DNA from: Anaerolineales bacterium
GTDB lineage: Bacteria > Chloroflexota > Anaerolineae > 4572-78 > J111
Assembly: GCA_015075405.1 (NCBI GenBank)
Contig: JABTUK010000004.1
Coordinates: 992,001 to 1,056,000, forward strand
Length of the DNA: 64,000 bases
Reading direction: 5' to 3'
In this document: positions 1-8,549 of the stretch, piece by piece
Layout of the letters: each line of letters starts with the position of its first letter
Numbering within the stretch: position 1 is the first letter of the stretch
The notes under the pieces: model-generated
Database searches by the model: none
Told to the model about the DNA's origin: nothing
What the model saw: only the letters and a program-made list of their open reading frames with translations
Translations under genes and position numbers: made by a program

Positions 1-132
1 CAGCTTTTCAACCGCGGCCAGGCCATCGCTGACGATTTCAAACTCGAATTGAGCCGCTGGCGCGTAAAGCTCCAGCAGCTCTCGAATCATAAAGGCATTT
101 TGATCTTCAATTATTAAGATTTTCGCGGCCAT
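1..132 (-). CDS. Response regulator receiver domain, N-terminal fragment
   Basis: Reading the minus strand from the ATG at 132 gives MAAKILIIEDQNAFMIRELL followed by a helix and a hydrophobic strand (FEIVSDGLAAVEKL). This is the first beta strand, the acidic pair (ED) and the first helix of a CheY-like receiver domain, which is phosphorylated on a later Asp by a sensor kinase. The rest of the gene lies beyond the left window edge, so the output domain is unknown. Its start overlaps the end of the upstream membrane-protein gene by 26 nt in another frame, which suggests translational coupling of the two. Confidence 0.8.
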   Translation of the reverse strand, partial: MAAKILIIEDQNAFMIRELLELYAPAAQFEFEIVSDGLAAVEKL

Positions 133-394
133 CAAGTACCGCCGTGAATCGGTTTAGCTCCTGCACGGCCGTGGCGAGCTGGCTGCGCAGGTCAATGATT
201 TGTTCTTTGAGCTGCAAAATCTCGTCGCTCAATCTTCGATTTTCTTCGATCAGCGTTTGTCGTTCCTGCCTGAGTTCGGCCCGGTCGCGCCGGGCCTCCC
301 AGGATAAAACCCAGGCGATGATGCCCCCACCGACATAGGCCGCCAGCAGAAGAAAACCAAAGATCAGGAATAGGGACATATCGGTGACGGGCAT
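107..394 (-). CDS. Small membrane protein with cytoplasmic coiled coil
   Basis: About 95 residues from the ATG at 394 (MPVTDMSLFL). One strongly hydrophobic segment (residues about 6-28) is followed by a charged heptad-rich stretch (EARRDRAELRQERQTLIEENRRL) typical of a coiled coil. No family is recognised. The frame stays open upstream to 457, but that extension is translated from the GGATGAAGG-type palindromic spacer, so I prefer the inner ATG. The gene overlaps the following response-regulator gene by 26 nt, so the two may be co-expressed. Confidence 0.55.
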   Translation of the reverse strand: MPVTDMSLFLIFGFLLLAAYVGGGIIAWVLSWEARRDRAELRQERQTLIEENRRLSDEILQLKEQIIDLRSQLATAVQELNRFTAVLDGRENLNN

Positions 395-398
395 CTTT

Positions 399-480
399 GT
401 AAGGATGAAGGCGGAAGGCGGAAGGATGAACAAAAAATTCTTCCTTTCATCCTTCATCCCTCATCCTTCCTCCTTTCTTA
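399..480. repeat. Short-word palindromic spacer (GGATGAAGG type)
   Basis: Repeats of AAGGATGAAGGCGGAAGG on the left are answered by CATCCTTCATCCCTCATCCTT on the right, giving a large imperfect hairpin made of reiterated short words. A second spacer of the same word family lies at 12509-12575. Confidence 0.75.
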
Positions 481-1116
481 TGACGCGCTTAAGACCAGGT
501 TGCCCAGGGTCACGTGCGCTTTGTCCAACTCCACCGGGCCGCTCGGTCCCAGCAGGTCTACCACACTCAGGCCGTTGCCGGAACCTGAGATGTCGAAGAA
601 CCCAAAGTTGGTAGCCGCGTAGATCGGTGCGGTCCCGCCGGCTTTGTACTGCAAGCCGTAGGCCAGGGTAGCCAGGGTTGAGCCGCTGAAGTATTCCTTG
701 GTCCCGGCAGTGTCATCCTCAACGATCAGGCCGCTGACCAGGTCCCACTCGCGGCGGTACTGATTGGTCAGATTTTCAAGAAACAGCACGTCCTCGTCCA
801 CCACAATGCCCTCACCCTCGGTCGGGTCCAGGCTGATAATGCTCAAGTCGTTGTTAGCTAGCAAATTTTGAAACTTGCGCTCGCTGACCAGGCGGAACTG
901 CTCGTTCACGGCCACGGCAGCCACGTCAAATGCCATCAAGGCGAAGATAAGGATGTGGCGCAGCTCGCCGACAAAGACCACGTTCGCGTCTTTGGCCCAG
1001 GCAGTGGCAGCCGTGCGCCCGTTCGTTGCGGCTCCAATCGCTGTGGAGGCGAAAGAGATGTGGTCCACCATTAGATAAAATTTGGATTGTAGTTTGCGGC
1101 GATCCATTGATGCCAT
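478..1116 (-). CDS. Hypothetical protein, 212 aa
   Basis: An intact ORF with a good AGGAGG ribosome binding site 8 nt before the ATG at 1116. It has no signal peptide. The N-terminus (DRRKLQSKFYLMVDH) is followed by alternating hydrophobic and charged stretches and a Gly/Ser-rich C-terminus (DISGSGNGLSVVDLLG). I do not recognise the family. The composition would suit a structural or capsid-like protein of a mobile element, but nothing proves that. It is transcribed away from the large plus-strand gene train. Confidence 0.6.
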   Translation of the reverse strand: MASMDRRKLQSKFYLMVDHISFASTAIGAATNGRTAATAWAKDANVVFVGELRHILIFALMAFDVAAVAVNEQFRLVSERKFQNLLANNDLSIISLDPTEGEGIVVDEDVLFLENLTNQYRREWDLVSGLIVEDDTAGTKEYFSGSTLATLAYGLQYKAGGTAPIYAATNFGFFDISGSGNGLSVVDLLGPSGPVELDKAHVTLGNLVLSAS

Positions 1117-1142
1117 AAGTAGAACCTCCTGTATATGAAAAG

Positions 1143-1218
1143 AATGAAGTAGGGAGTAGGGAGTAAGGAGTAGGGGAAAAACCCCCTTACTTCTTACTCC
1201 TTACTCCATACTCCCAAT
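1143..1218. repeat. Short-word palindromic spacer (AGTAGGGAGTA type)
   Basis: Iterated GTAGGGAGTAGGGAGTAAGG is mirrored by TTACTTCTTACTCCTTACTCC across a GGGGAAAAACCCC centre. It forms an imperfect hairpin in the 5' region of the 478-1116 gene. The words differ from those of other spacers in the window but the architecture is the same. Confidence 0.7.
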
Positions 1219-1237
1219 CTTACCAAGAGAAATCTTC

Positions 1238-1427
1238 AAAACCCATAGTTGGAAAGATAGTTTTTCAAATCTTTTCCGGTTACGATGGTTGTGGGTTTTG
1301 TGGGAGCATCATTGGGCGGTCGCGGAGGCTGCGTCCTGAGCTAGTCGAAGGGCCTAACGGTCCCAGCATTGGGGCGTTAGCCCCGCGGCCAGACCCGAAA
1401 ATTCAGTAATTTTCCCCAATTGGGAAA
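1238..1427 (+). promoter_or_regulatory. Structured leader with CCCCAATTGGG palindrome
   Basis: AAAACCCA (1238-1245) can pair with TGGGTTTT (1292-1299), enclosing a second hairpin GGAAAGAT (1251-1258) with ATCTTTTCC (1269-1277). At 1411-1427 lies TTTCCCCAATTGGGAAA, a near palindrome that recurs at 7134 and 15814. An intrinsic terminator follows directly, then the ribosome binding site of the 1473 gene. I infer a regulatory leader; no known riboswitch class is recognised. Apart from this and the short-word spacer, the 1117-1472 gap shows no gene. Confidence 0.45.
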
Positions 1428-1428
1428 G

Positions 1429-1456
1429 GGCGACTCGAATCGAGTCGCCTTTTTTA
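1429..1456 (+). terminator. Start-proximal intrinsic terminator
   Basis: Perfect 9-bp stem GGCGACTCG/CGAGTCGCC with an AAT loop and a six-T run. The T run ends only 17 nt before the ATG at 1473, so there is little room for a separate promoter behind it. It may act as an attenuator. Confidence 0.75.
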
Positions 1457-1472
1457 TTGTCCACGGAGGCCT

Positions 1473-1805
1473 ATGACCCGAGATGAAGCATTAGCTTTGG
1501 GCCGGCCGGAGGGCGGCAAAGCGGTCAAAACCAAGACTCCCCCGGACACCTGTCCCCGCTGCGGTCGGTCAATGGCTGGCCGGACGTGGCACAGCTATTT
1601 AGGCCACCTGGGGCTGCACGGGCTGGCCAATAACTACTTTGGTGGCGATATGCGGGCCGCCCAAAAACGACTTCAACAAAACGGCCTGGCTCGACAGGAT
1701 CCATTTCCCGGAAACGGAGCGTGGCCCAGATACCGCCCGATGACCGGGCAGGAAGTCCCCCGCTGCGGGGAGAAAGAGGATAAAGATGCAGTTATCGTTT
1801 TTTGA
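1473..1805 (+). CDS. Small zinc-finger-like protein, 110 aa
   Basis: It starts at the ATG after GGAGG (1465-1469). Residues about 27-50 contain CPRCGRSMAGRTWHSYLGHLG, a C-x2-C followed by spaced His residues that could bind one zinc ion. The remainder is basic and has no recognised domain. It overlaps the start of the large methylase-helicase gene by 20 nt, so the two are probably translationally coupled. Function unknown; nucleic-acid binding is an inference from the finger. Confidence 0.6.
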   Translation: MTRDEALALGRPEGGKAVKTKTPPDTCPRCGRSMAGRTWHSYLGHLGLHGLANNYFGGDMRAAQKRLQQNGLARQDPFPGNGAWPRYRPMTGQEVPRCGEKEDKDAVIVF

Positions 1806-4800
1806 GGTCCCCCCGGTTGATATAGCCCTACCGCAGACAGCGGCAGCGCAAACAGCGGTCAATGGGGGGAACAATGCAACAAAACCCGACTTGGATTATC
1901 ACATCACTCTCGCCGATCCCATCGGCTCAGGCGGCCAGATAACCAAGGTTCGTCAAAATCTGGAAATTATTGGTTTGCTCCGGCGGTTGAAAGAAGAAAA
2001 GCGACAGGCGACGCCGGAGGAACAAAAACAGTTGGTGCTTTACACCGGCTGGGGCCACACGGCCCAACCGTTCCACCCTAAGCCGAAGGGTAACTGGCTC
2101 AAACTTCAGGAAGAAATGCGGCCACTCTTTACCGATGAGGAATGGGCCGCCGCCAGCTTTTCAACTATCAATGCCCACTACACCAGCCCAGAAGTCATTC
2201 GCTGGAAGTGGCAGGTCATCGAGCGCCTGGGTTTCAAAGGCGGGCGCATCCTGGAACCGGCTTTAGGTGCGGGCCACTACTTCGGCCTGATGCCGGAGGC
2301 CATCAAAACCAAGAGCCAGCTTTGGGGCTGCGAGCTGGATCTCTTGACCGGCGCAGTCGCTAAACAGCTTTACCCCTCGGCCAATATCCACGTGGGCGGC
2401 TTTGAGACAGCCCCCTACGAGTCCGAGTTCTTCGATCTGATCATCTCGAACGTTCCTTTTGCCGATCTGCGTGTTCACGATCCGGCAATTTTTCACGCGC
2501 AGCGTGGACGCGGCCATCTAGCCGACGTGGGCCTGCACAATTACTACTTCATCAAGGCTCTGGAACTGGCCCGGCCGGGCGGACTGATTGCCTTTATCAC
2601 CAGCCGCTTCACCATGGACAGCCTGGAGTCAAAGGTGCGGGCACATATCGCCGAACACGCGCTTTTGCTAGGCGCTGTCCGGCTGCCGGTACAGGCCTTC
2701 AAAAAGAACGCGCACACGGAAGTGACGACCGATATTATTTTCCTGCTGAAGCATGATGAGCGGGTGCTACGCGGCCCAGATTGGGTAAACACCGTGAGCA
2801 AGGGGGATTATCGCCTCAATGAATACTATGAGGCGCATCTGCCAATGATGATCGGCGAGATGAAACTGGAAGGCGGCCGCTATGAGGATGCTTACGAGTG
2901 CGTCGTCCCCAAGAATTTCGACTTGGTGGCCGGCTTGAACCGCATTTTGGCATTGCCAACCTTGCCTAACGACATCTACCTGCCAGCAGTACCCCGGCCT
3001 CGCCGGCAGATGGTGGTAGAGTTGCTGACATTTGAGAATCCCCCGACCGACTCCTGGATTAGACCCGGCTCGTATGCGATGGATGACTACTACCGCATCT
3101 GGCAGAAAACCAAACAGGGTTGGCAGCGGGCTGACCTAGATGGACGCCAGCTTTCGCGGGTGCGTGGCCTCATCGAAGTCCGCGATGCCTTCTACCGGGT
3201 CCTCAAGGCCAATGTGGATTTTATCTCCGCTGAGCAGCTCATCGCCGCTCAGCGCGAGCTGGGGATCGTCTACCGCCGCTTCGTCGCCCGGTGGGGCTAT
3301 CTCCACGAACCGGCCAACCGGGCCGCCTTCGGCGACGATGTGGACAGCGACAATATCCTGGCCCTGGAACGCTGGGACCCGTTTGAGCGCAAGGCCGAAA
3401 AAGCGGCCATCTTTAGCGAGCGGTTACTTGAGCCGGAAACCCGGCCTGAGAAGGCCGATACACCGATGGATGCCCTGATCATCGCCTTACGCGAGACCGG
3501 CGGGGTCTATCTGCCGCGAATGATGGAACTGACCGGGCTGCGGGAAGAAGAATTGATCGAGGCGCTCCAGGGCAAGATTTACTTCGACCCTGACGCCAAC
3601 CTCTGGGTAACCGCCGACGATTACCTCAGCGGCAATATCCGCCAGAAGCTGGCTCGCGCCGAGCACATGCAGCGGCTGTTCGAGGAAGAACGGACCAACT
3701 CCCTGCCCAACCCCTATGATGGTAATGTCCTGGCGCTCAAGGAAGTCCTGCCCCGCGACGTGGGGCCGAAAGACATCTTTGTGCAGCTTGGCTCGCCGTG
3801 GGTCCCCCAGGACATCTACGAGGAGTTTATCATGGACCGGCTGTTTAATGACTACCGCCATACCCAGGGCAGCATCAAGCCGCGCTATATCCGCGAGTTG
3901 GGTTTCTGGCGGCTGGACCTGTCCGCAGCGGCCCGGCTGCGCCAGAGCAGCGAAAACCAGCAGATGTGGGGGACGCGCCGCATCGAGGGCGTGGACCTGA
4001 TTGAGAAATGTATGAACGGCCAGCAGGCGACCATCTACGACACCTGGACAGATGACGCCGGCCGGGAGCGCAAAATGGTCAACCAGCAGGATACGCTGGT
4101 GGCCAGGGCCAAACAGCAGGACATCCGCAATGCGTTTGATAAGTGGGTCTGGACCAGCGAACAGCGCACCGAGCGGTTGGTCAGGATTTACAACGAAAAG
4201 TTTAACAGTACCCTGCCCCGCAAGTTCGACGGCACGCCGCTGCACTTCCCCGGCATGAACCCGGCCATTGTCCTGCGCCAGATTCAGCGAGACGTCATCT
4301 GGCGCGGCTTGCAAAGCCAATCGCTGATGATCGCTCACGCCGTTGGCTTTGGCAAAACCTACAGCCTGACGGCGCTGACCATGCGCCTGCGCCAAACCCA
4401 GCTGCGCCGGCGGATTATGATCGTGGTCAAACGGGCCACGTTTCGCCAGTTCGTAGACTCCTTTCGCGAAGCCTACCCGCTGGCTAAAATCTCACCCATC
4501 GCTTCCGGCCAGGCCCCCGGCCAGCGCCGGCGGCAGCTCGCCCGCATCGCTACCGAGGATTACGACGTCATCATCACCACCCACCCGGTTTTCTACCAGA
4601 TACCGCTCAAGCCGGCCACGCGGGCCAAGTTTATGCAGCAGCAGATTGACGAGATCGAACGGGCGCTGATGTACGCCAACGACCGGATCACAACCAAGGA
4701 GCTGCAAAAAGCCAAGAAACGAATGGAGACCAAACTCAGGAAAGCGATGGAGAAAGGCGCGTCCCATGACGAAAACGCGCTCTACTTCGAGGATTTGGGC

Positions 4801-6978
4801 CTTGATGCCCTGCTGGTGGACGAAAGCGGGGCTTACAAGAACCTCTGGTTCGCGTCGGTGATGACCCGCATCTCCGGCGTGGGCGGCTCCGAGTCGGGCC
4901 GGGCCTATGATATGTTCCTCAAAATCCGCTATCTTCAGCAGCGGGATGCGTTTATCACCTTCGCCACTGGCACGCCGGTCGAAAACTCGATCAGCGAGGT
5001 CTGGGTCATGATGCAGTACCTCATGCCCGACCGGCTGCGCGAGCTGGGCCTGCACCACTTCGACGCCTGGGCCGCAACCTTTGGCAAGGTGGTCACCGGC
5101 GTCGAGATGAAACCTGATGGCTCCGGCTTCCGCATGGCCTCGCGCTTCGCCAACTTCAACAACCTGGTGCAGCTCAAGCGGCTGTGGCGCGAGGTGGCCG
5201 ATACCCAGATGGACGGTTCTAAAGCGGGCATCGAGCGCCCGCAGATCGCCACCGGCAAGGCCATCGGCATCCAGGCTGAGCCCTACCCCGAACTGAAGAA
5301 AATCGTGCGCACCCTGGCCAACCGGGCCAATAACCTGGGCGACGTGGACCCGCATATAGACAACATCCTCAAGATTATGAGCGATGCGGATAAGGCGTCG
5401 CTCGATGCGCGGCTGCTGGGCGAGTTTCCGGTAGTCGGGACCGACGGTAAGAAAACCGGCGAGACCATCCACGTCACCTGGGACTATCCCGGCAGCAAGG
5501 TCAACCTGTGCGCCGACCAGGTAGCCCAAATCTATCACGACACCAGGGCAGCCGAACTGCCGGGTCTGCCCGGCTGGCATCCCCTGACCCAGCTCATCTT
5601 TCTGGACACCTCGACCCCCAAGACCGGCCAGTGGTCTGTCTATGAGGACCTGAAGCAAAAGCTGATCGCCCGCGGCGTCAAAGCCGAGCATATCGCCTTC
5701 GCCCAGGATTACGGCGACGACGACAAGAAAGCCAAGCTGGCCGCGGCCCTCAATGCCGGCAAGATTCGGGTGGCCATCGGCCACACCGAGATCATGGGCA
5801 TCGGGCTGAACTGCCAGCGCCTGCTGGTAGCCTTGCATCACCTGGATTGCCCCTGGAAACCGGCCTGGATCGAGCAGCGCGAAGGGCGCATCTACCGCCA
5901 GGGCAACCTGGTCCCGGTCATCTCCATCTACCGCTACGTCATGGCCGAGAGCTTCGATGTTTACCGCTGGCAGACGGTCGAGCGCAAGTATGGCTTCATC
6001 GTCCAGTTCAACTCGGACGACCTGACGGTAAACTCCATCGAGGATCCCGGCATGGCCGTCCTGTCGGCGCGGGAAATGACCGCGCTGGCCACCGGCAACC
6101 CGGCGATTATTCGCCAGGTGGAACTGCAAACCCGGCTGCATATCCTGGACGCCCAAAAGCGGGCCTTTGATGATGCGCAGTACCAGAACCGGGGCCGCCT
6201 GCGCCGGCTGCAAAGCGAGCGGGAAACCGAGCAGGCCAAAGCCACGCGCCGCCAGGCGCTGTTGGAACGGGTCGCGGCTGAGGGTCTGGAAGCAGCCGAA
6301 AAGATGGGCGCGGCGCTGTACGATCTATGCTACCCGCACGGCGAAACCCAGACCGGCCAGCCGGTCAAAGTGGGCGAAATCTACGGCATAGATATCTGGT
6401 ACGAGGGCAAGCCGGTCAGGGAGAAGGTCCAGCCCAAGGTGGACCGCAACTTCTGGGGCGCGGCTGAAAGCGCTCCGCTGGAGAAGCCCGCCCAGGAGCA
6501 GGAAGCGACTGAAGGCGAAGCTCCGGTCGAAGAAACCAAGCCGGCCGAGCCGCCCAAGCCCCGCTACGAAATGGAAATCCTGCTGCACAGCGACGAGTAC
6601 GGGCTTCAGCACCGCTACGACCTGTATATCGCCGAGGAGACCCGCGTCGAGCGAAACGCCAAATACCTGCGGCACGTCTTTGAAATGGACGTGCCGGACA
6701 ACCTGCGCCGAATCGAGGCCAAGGCCGCTGATTTGGACCACCAGATCAACGAAACCCAGCGCATGCTGGCCGCGCCCTTTGAGCATGCCAGCGAAATCGC
6801 GGCCATCGAGGCCGAACTGGCCGGGGTCGAGCAGGACATCCGCGACACCCTGGGCGAACCGGATGAAGCCGAAAACCGCCAGGCGGCCCGGGTGGAACTG
6901 CCGGAAGGGCAGGAAATTGACCTGTCTGAACTGTTCGATCCGGAGGAGGATTTGGAAACCGAGGATGAAATGATGTGA
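1786..6978 (+). CDS. Giant N6-adenine methylase-SNF2 helicase fusion
   Basis: 1730 residues. The N-terminal half carries a Rossmann methyltransferase: the AdoMet motif LEPALGAGHYFG near residue 155 and catalytic motif SNVPF near 221, the NxPF-type loop of this N6-adenine methylase family. The C-terminal half is a superfamily-2 helicase: Walker A GFGKT near 853, LLVDESGAYKN near 1010 (motif II, normally DEAH or similar), ATGTPVENS near 1060, and motif VI QREGRIYRQGN near 1362. An acidic, coiled-coil C-terminus follows. Such fusions are common on phages, plasmids and integrative elements, where they are thought to modify element DNA or counter host restriction. The N-terminus MQLSFF resembles a beta-clamp-binding motif. 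Start chosen for the AGAGGAT ribosome binding site and overlap with the previous gene. Confidence 0.9.
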   Translation: MQLSFFEVPPVDIALPQTAAAQTAVNGGNNATKPDLDYHITLADPIGSGGQITKVRQNLEIIGLLRRLKEEKRQATPEEQKQLVLYTGWGHTAQPFHPKPKGNWLKLQEEMRPLFTDEEWAAASFSTINAHYTSPEVIRWKWQVIERLGFKGGRILEPALGAGHYFGLMPEAIKTKSQLWGCELDLLTGAVAKQLYPSANIHVGGFETAPYESEFFDLIISNVPFADLRVHDPAIFHAQRGRGHLADVGLHNYYFIKALELARPGGLIAFITSRFTMDSLESKVRAHIAEHALLLGAVRLPVQAFKKNAHTEVTTDIIFLLKHDERVLRGPDWVNTVSKGDYRLNEYYEAHLPMMIGEMKLEGGRYEDAYECVVPKNFDLVAGLNRILALPTLPNDIYLPAVPRPRRQMVVELLTFENPPTDSWIRPGSYAMDDYYRIWQKTKQGWQRADLDGRQLSRVRGLIEVRDAFYRVLKANVDFISAEQLIAAQRELGIVYRRFVARWGYLHEPANRAAFGDDVDSDNILALERWDPFERKAEKAAIFSERLLEPETRPEKADTPMDALIIALRETGGVYLPRMMELTGLREEELIEALQGKIYFDPDANLWVTADDYLSGNIRQKLARAEHMQRLFEEERTNSLPNPYDGNVLALKEVLPRDVGPKDIFVQLGSPWVPQDIYEEFIMDRLFNDYRHTQGSIKPRYIRELGFWRLDLSAAARLRQSSENQQMWGTRRIEGVDLIEKCMNGQQATIYDTWTDDAGRERKMVNQQDTLVARAKQQDIRNAFDKWVWTSEQRTERLVRIYNEKFNSTLPRKFDGTPLHFPGMNPAIVLRQIQRDVIWRGLQSQSLMIAHAVGFGKTYSLTALTMRLRQTQLRRRIMIVVKRATFRQFVDSFREAYPLAKISPIASGQAPGQRRRQLARIATEDYDVIITTHPVFYQIPLKPATRAKFMQQQIDEIERALMYANDRITTKELQKAKKRMETKLRKAMEKGASHDENALYFEDLGLDALLVDESGAYKNLWFASVMTRISGVGGSESGRAYDMFLKIRYLQQRDAFITFATGTPVENSISEVWVMMQYLMPDRLRELGLHHFDAWAATFGKVVTGVEMKPDGSGFRMASRFANFNNLVQLKRLWREVADTQMDGSKAGIERPQIATGKAIGIQAEPYPELKKIVRTLANRANNLGDVDPHIDNILKIMSDADKASLDARLLGEFPVVGTDGKKTGETIHVTWDYPGSKVNLCADQVAQIYHDTRAAELPGLPGWHPLTQLIFLDTSTPKTGQWSVYEDLKQKLIARGVKAEHIAFAQDYGDDDKKAKLAAALNAGKIRVAIGHTEIMGIGLNCQRLLVALHHLDCPWKPAWIEQREGRIYRQGNLVPVISIYRYVMAESFDVYRWQTVERKYGFIVQFNSDDLTVNSIEDPGMAVLSAREMTALATGNPAIIRQVELQTRLHILDAQKRAFDDAQYQNRGRLRRLQSERETEQAKATRRQALLERVAAEGLEAAEKMGAALYDLCYPHGETQTGQPVKVGEIYGIDIWYEGKPVREKVQPKVDRNFWGAAESAPLEKPAQEQEATEGEAPVEETKPAEPPKPRYEMEILLHSDEYGLQHRYDLYIAEETRVERNAKYLRHVFEMDVPDNLRRIEAKAADLDHQINETQRMLAAPFEHASEIAAIEAELAGVEQDIRDTLGEPDEAENRQAARVELPEGQEIDLSELFDPEEDLETEDEMM

Positions 6979-6994
6979 TAAAGTGGGCAGGGGC

Positions 6995-7146
6995 AGAGGA
7001 CAGCTTCAGTCCTGGCAGATACATAAGAGACGGTTTAAGTCCGTCCTTCTGCCAAACGGACCTACAGGGATTGATGAAGATGTGGAATAGTCAATCTCCG
7101 CGTTCCACGGCGAAGTAGGACCGGCCCACTTTCTCCCCAATTGGGG
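6995..7146 (+). promoter_or_regulatory. Structured leader with CCCCAATTGGGG palindrome
   Basis: Several stems can be drawn: AGGAC/GTCCT (6997-7013), GGCAGA/TCTGCC (7014-7053) enclosing GACGG/CCGTC (7029-7045), and TGGAA/TTCCA (about 7082-7106). The palindrome TCCCCAATTGGGGA lies at 7134-7147, immediately followed by a terminator hairpin and the ribosome binding site of the next gene. The architecture matches the leader at 1238-1456. No known riboswitch class is recognised. Confidence 0.45.
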
Positions 7147-7178
7147 AAAAAGCCGGAGGGGATAACCCTCCGGCTTTT
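7147..7178 (+). terminator. Start-proximal intrinsic terminator
   Basis: AAAAGCCGGAGGG pairs with CCCTCCGGCTTTT over a short GATAA loop, a 13-bp stem. It ends 16 nt before the ATG at 7195, with only the ribosome binding site between. It probably ends or attenuates transcripts arriving from the methylase-helicase gene. Confidence 0.75.
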
Positions 7179-7194
7179 CCAGAAAGGAATTGCA

Positions 7195-7572
7195 ATGATC
7201 ACCATGAATGAATTACTGCCATTTACAGCCCGTTTTAAACTCACGGAGGTGCTAGAGTGGGAAACAATGCCGGGCGTAACTATTCGTGAAACGCTCATTA
7301 AAAAGGCAAATGACCTTATTTTCAGCCAGTATGGTCTTGACACTTTGACCGAGTTGGAAATGTTAGACTATGACGACCGGCTTACTCACCAAATCCACGT
7401 GGAAGAAGGTGATGGTTACATGGTCGAGGGGGATGAAGAAACGGTCTATCACGACCCATTCATCGTCGTTACCTTCTCTGACCGGGGCGAGACTTCGGAC
7501 CCGCTGCCTGAAATCACTCCCCCTGACCCCAAGCCAACGTCGGGGTGCCGCATAATACTGGCCCTGGCTTAA
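7195..7572 (+). CDS. Hypothetical acidic protein, 125 aa
   Basis: The ATG at 7195 is preceded by AAAGGAA at a good distance; the open frame reaches back to 7141 but that part is the terminator hairpin. The product is acidic, with EVLEWETMPGV near the N-terminus and a central Asp/Glu-rich segment (HVEEGDGYMVEGDEETV). No family is recognised. It sits in the plus-strand operon behind its own leader and terminator. Confidence 0.6.
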   Translation: MITMNELLPFTARFKLTEVLEWETMPGVTIRETLIKKANDLIFSQYGLDTLTELEMLDYDDRLTHQIHVEEGDGYMVEGDEETVYHDPFIVVTFSDRGETSDPLPEITPPDPKPTSGCRIILALA

Positions 7573-7597
7573 TCTCAAAGAAAGGAGGTATCACCCT

Positions 7598-7786
7598 ATG
7601 GCAAGACAGCCCTACAAACCCATCGCCACGCTTGCCCAGCTACAGGCCGCCGAACGCGACTTAAAGGCCCTGCCCAATTGGCAGGAGATCGGCGACCTTA
7701 TGCGGAAGCACAACCAGGTCGGCTACAAAGCAATGGCGTATCTGCTGCAAGGCAAAACCGCCGAGGAACTGAAAGCGGGCGAATAA
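7598..7786 (+). CDS. Small hypothetical protein, 62 aa
   Basis: It has a strong AAAGGAGGT ribosome binding site before the ATG. The product is short, basic and probably helical (LAQLQAAERDLKALPNWQEI). No family is recognised. Its stop is 4 nt from the stop of the convergent minus-strand HTH gene, so this train pauses here. Confidence 0.6.
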   Translation: MARQPYKPIATLAQLQAAERDLKALPNWQEIGDLMRKHNQVGYKAMAYLLQGKTAEELKAGE

Positions 7787-7790
7787 CAAG

Positions 7791-8348
7791 CTATTCGGCG
7801 TCTACGATGTCGCCGCCCTCAAGTTGCCCAAACTGGGGCTGACCGTTGCCCTGGTAGATAAAGTTCATATCCCCTTTGACAAAAATCTGCTTGAACTGAG
7901 CGCCTTCCAGGTAATCCTCGGCCTCTTTACTCTCGTTCTGGTCCGGCGCGGCCAGCGCCTGGACCGGGACGACAGTCGAGAGCAGCTTGATGGCCTTGAT
8001 CATATCGCCGGCCTTGACCTCCATCGAGGGATCGGCATTGGCCGGGCGCTGGCCCAGGGCCAGGGACACCAGGCCCTGGTAAATGTCGCGGTAGCGGGGA
8101 ATGACAATTTCCTGAATGGCGCTGGACATCTGGGCGGCTAACGCCGCTTTGTGTGGCTCAAGCGCCCCATCTTTGACCCAACGATACCAGGTTGTGGTGC
8201 CGATGCCCACCTCGCGGCAGGCGCTCTCAATGCTGTGAGCGCGGCCGTTGGCATCCTTGCCGTGAAAGAGCAGGTTGAGCACCTGGCTCATGAGGTATTC
8301 GTCCTGGCAGACTTGCAGACCATCAGGGGTTAAGGTGAGTTCGTCCAT
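7791..8348 (-). CDS. HTH protein resembling a small terminase subunit
   Basis: From the ATG at 8348 (MDELTLTP) the product has about 185 residues. ESACREVGIGTTTWYRWVKDG near residues 42-62 is a helix-turn-helix of the kind found in phage small terminase subunits and related DNA-binding proteins. The C-terminal part (MIKAIKLLSTVVP) fits an oligomerising region, but no large terminase or portal gene is visible, so a regulatory role is equally possible. It runs opposite to its neighbours and diverges from the 8550 gene. An upstream TTG at 8384 is possible but would start inside the palindrome. Confidence 0.55.
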   Translation of the reverse strand: MDELTLTPDGLQVCQDEYLMSQVLNLLFHGKDANGRAHSIESACREVGIGTTTWYRWVKDGALEPHKAALAAQMSSAIQEIVIPRYRDIYQGLVSLALGQRPANADPSMEVKAGDMIKAIKLLSTVVPVQALAAPDQNESKEAEDYLEGAQFKQIFVKGDMNFIYQGNGQPQFGQLEGGDIVDAE

Positions 8349-8363
8349 ACTGTCAGGGTAACA

Positions 8364-8405
8364 AAAAGCGGCTTGAAAATCCAACCTGGATTTTCAGCCG
8401 CTTTT
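8364..8405. repeat. Long palindrome in divergent intergenic region
   Basis: AAAAGCGGCT-T-GAAAATCCA pairs with TGGATTTTCAGCCGCTTTT around a 3-nt loop, about 19 bp with one bulge. It lies just upstream of the minus-strand HTH gene and before the divergent 8550 gene. Both genes point away from it, so a terminator role is unlikely and an operator or leader hairpin is more plausible. Confidence 0.7.
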
Positions 8406-8549
8406 GCGGTTTGATGAAAGAAAGCCGGCTTGAGGCCTGCACTGATTTAATTGGGTCTTAATGCCCCTGGGGCTTGATTGTCTACTACGCCAGATAGGTC
8501 CCATCGGCCGGCTTAAATCATTATACACCGGAGACTATATAAACACCAC

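Noticed and set aside
1330..1352. Box GTCCTGAGCTAGTCGAAGGG as a regulatory element
   Set aside because: It resembles a widespread bacterial repeat word, and I see no pairing partner or second copy in this window.
3487..6213. Long minus-strand ORFs opposite the methylase-helicase (302 and 573 codons)
   Set aside because: They lie antisense to a gene with clear domains and have Gly/Leu/His-rich, domain-free products typical of shadow frames in GC-rich DNA.
6979..7146. A known riboswitch class in the leader before 7195
   Set aside because: Stems can be drawn but none matches a consensus I know (cobalamin, TPP, SAM, glycine), so it is reported only as an unnamed leader.
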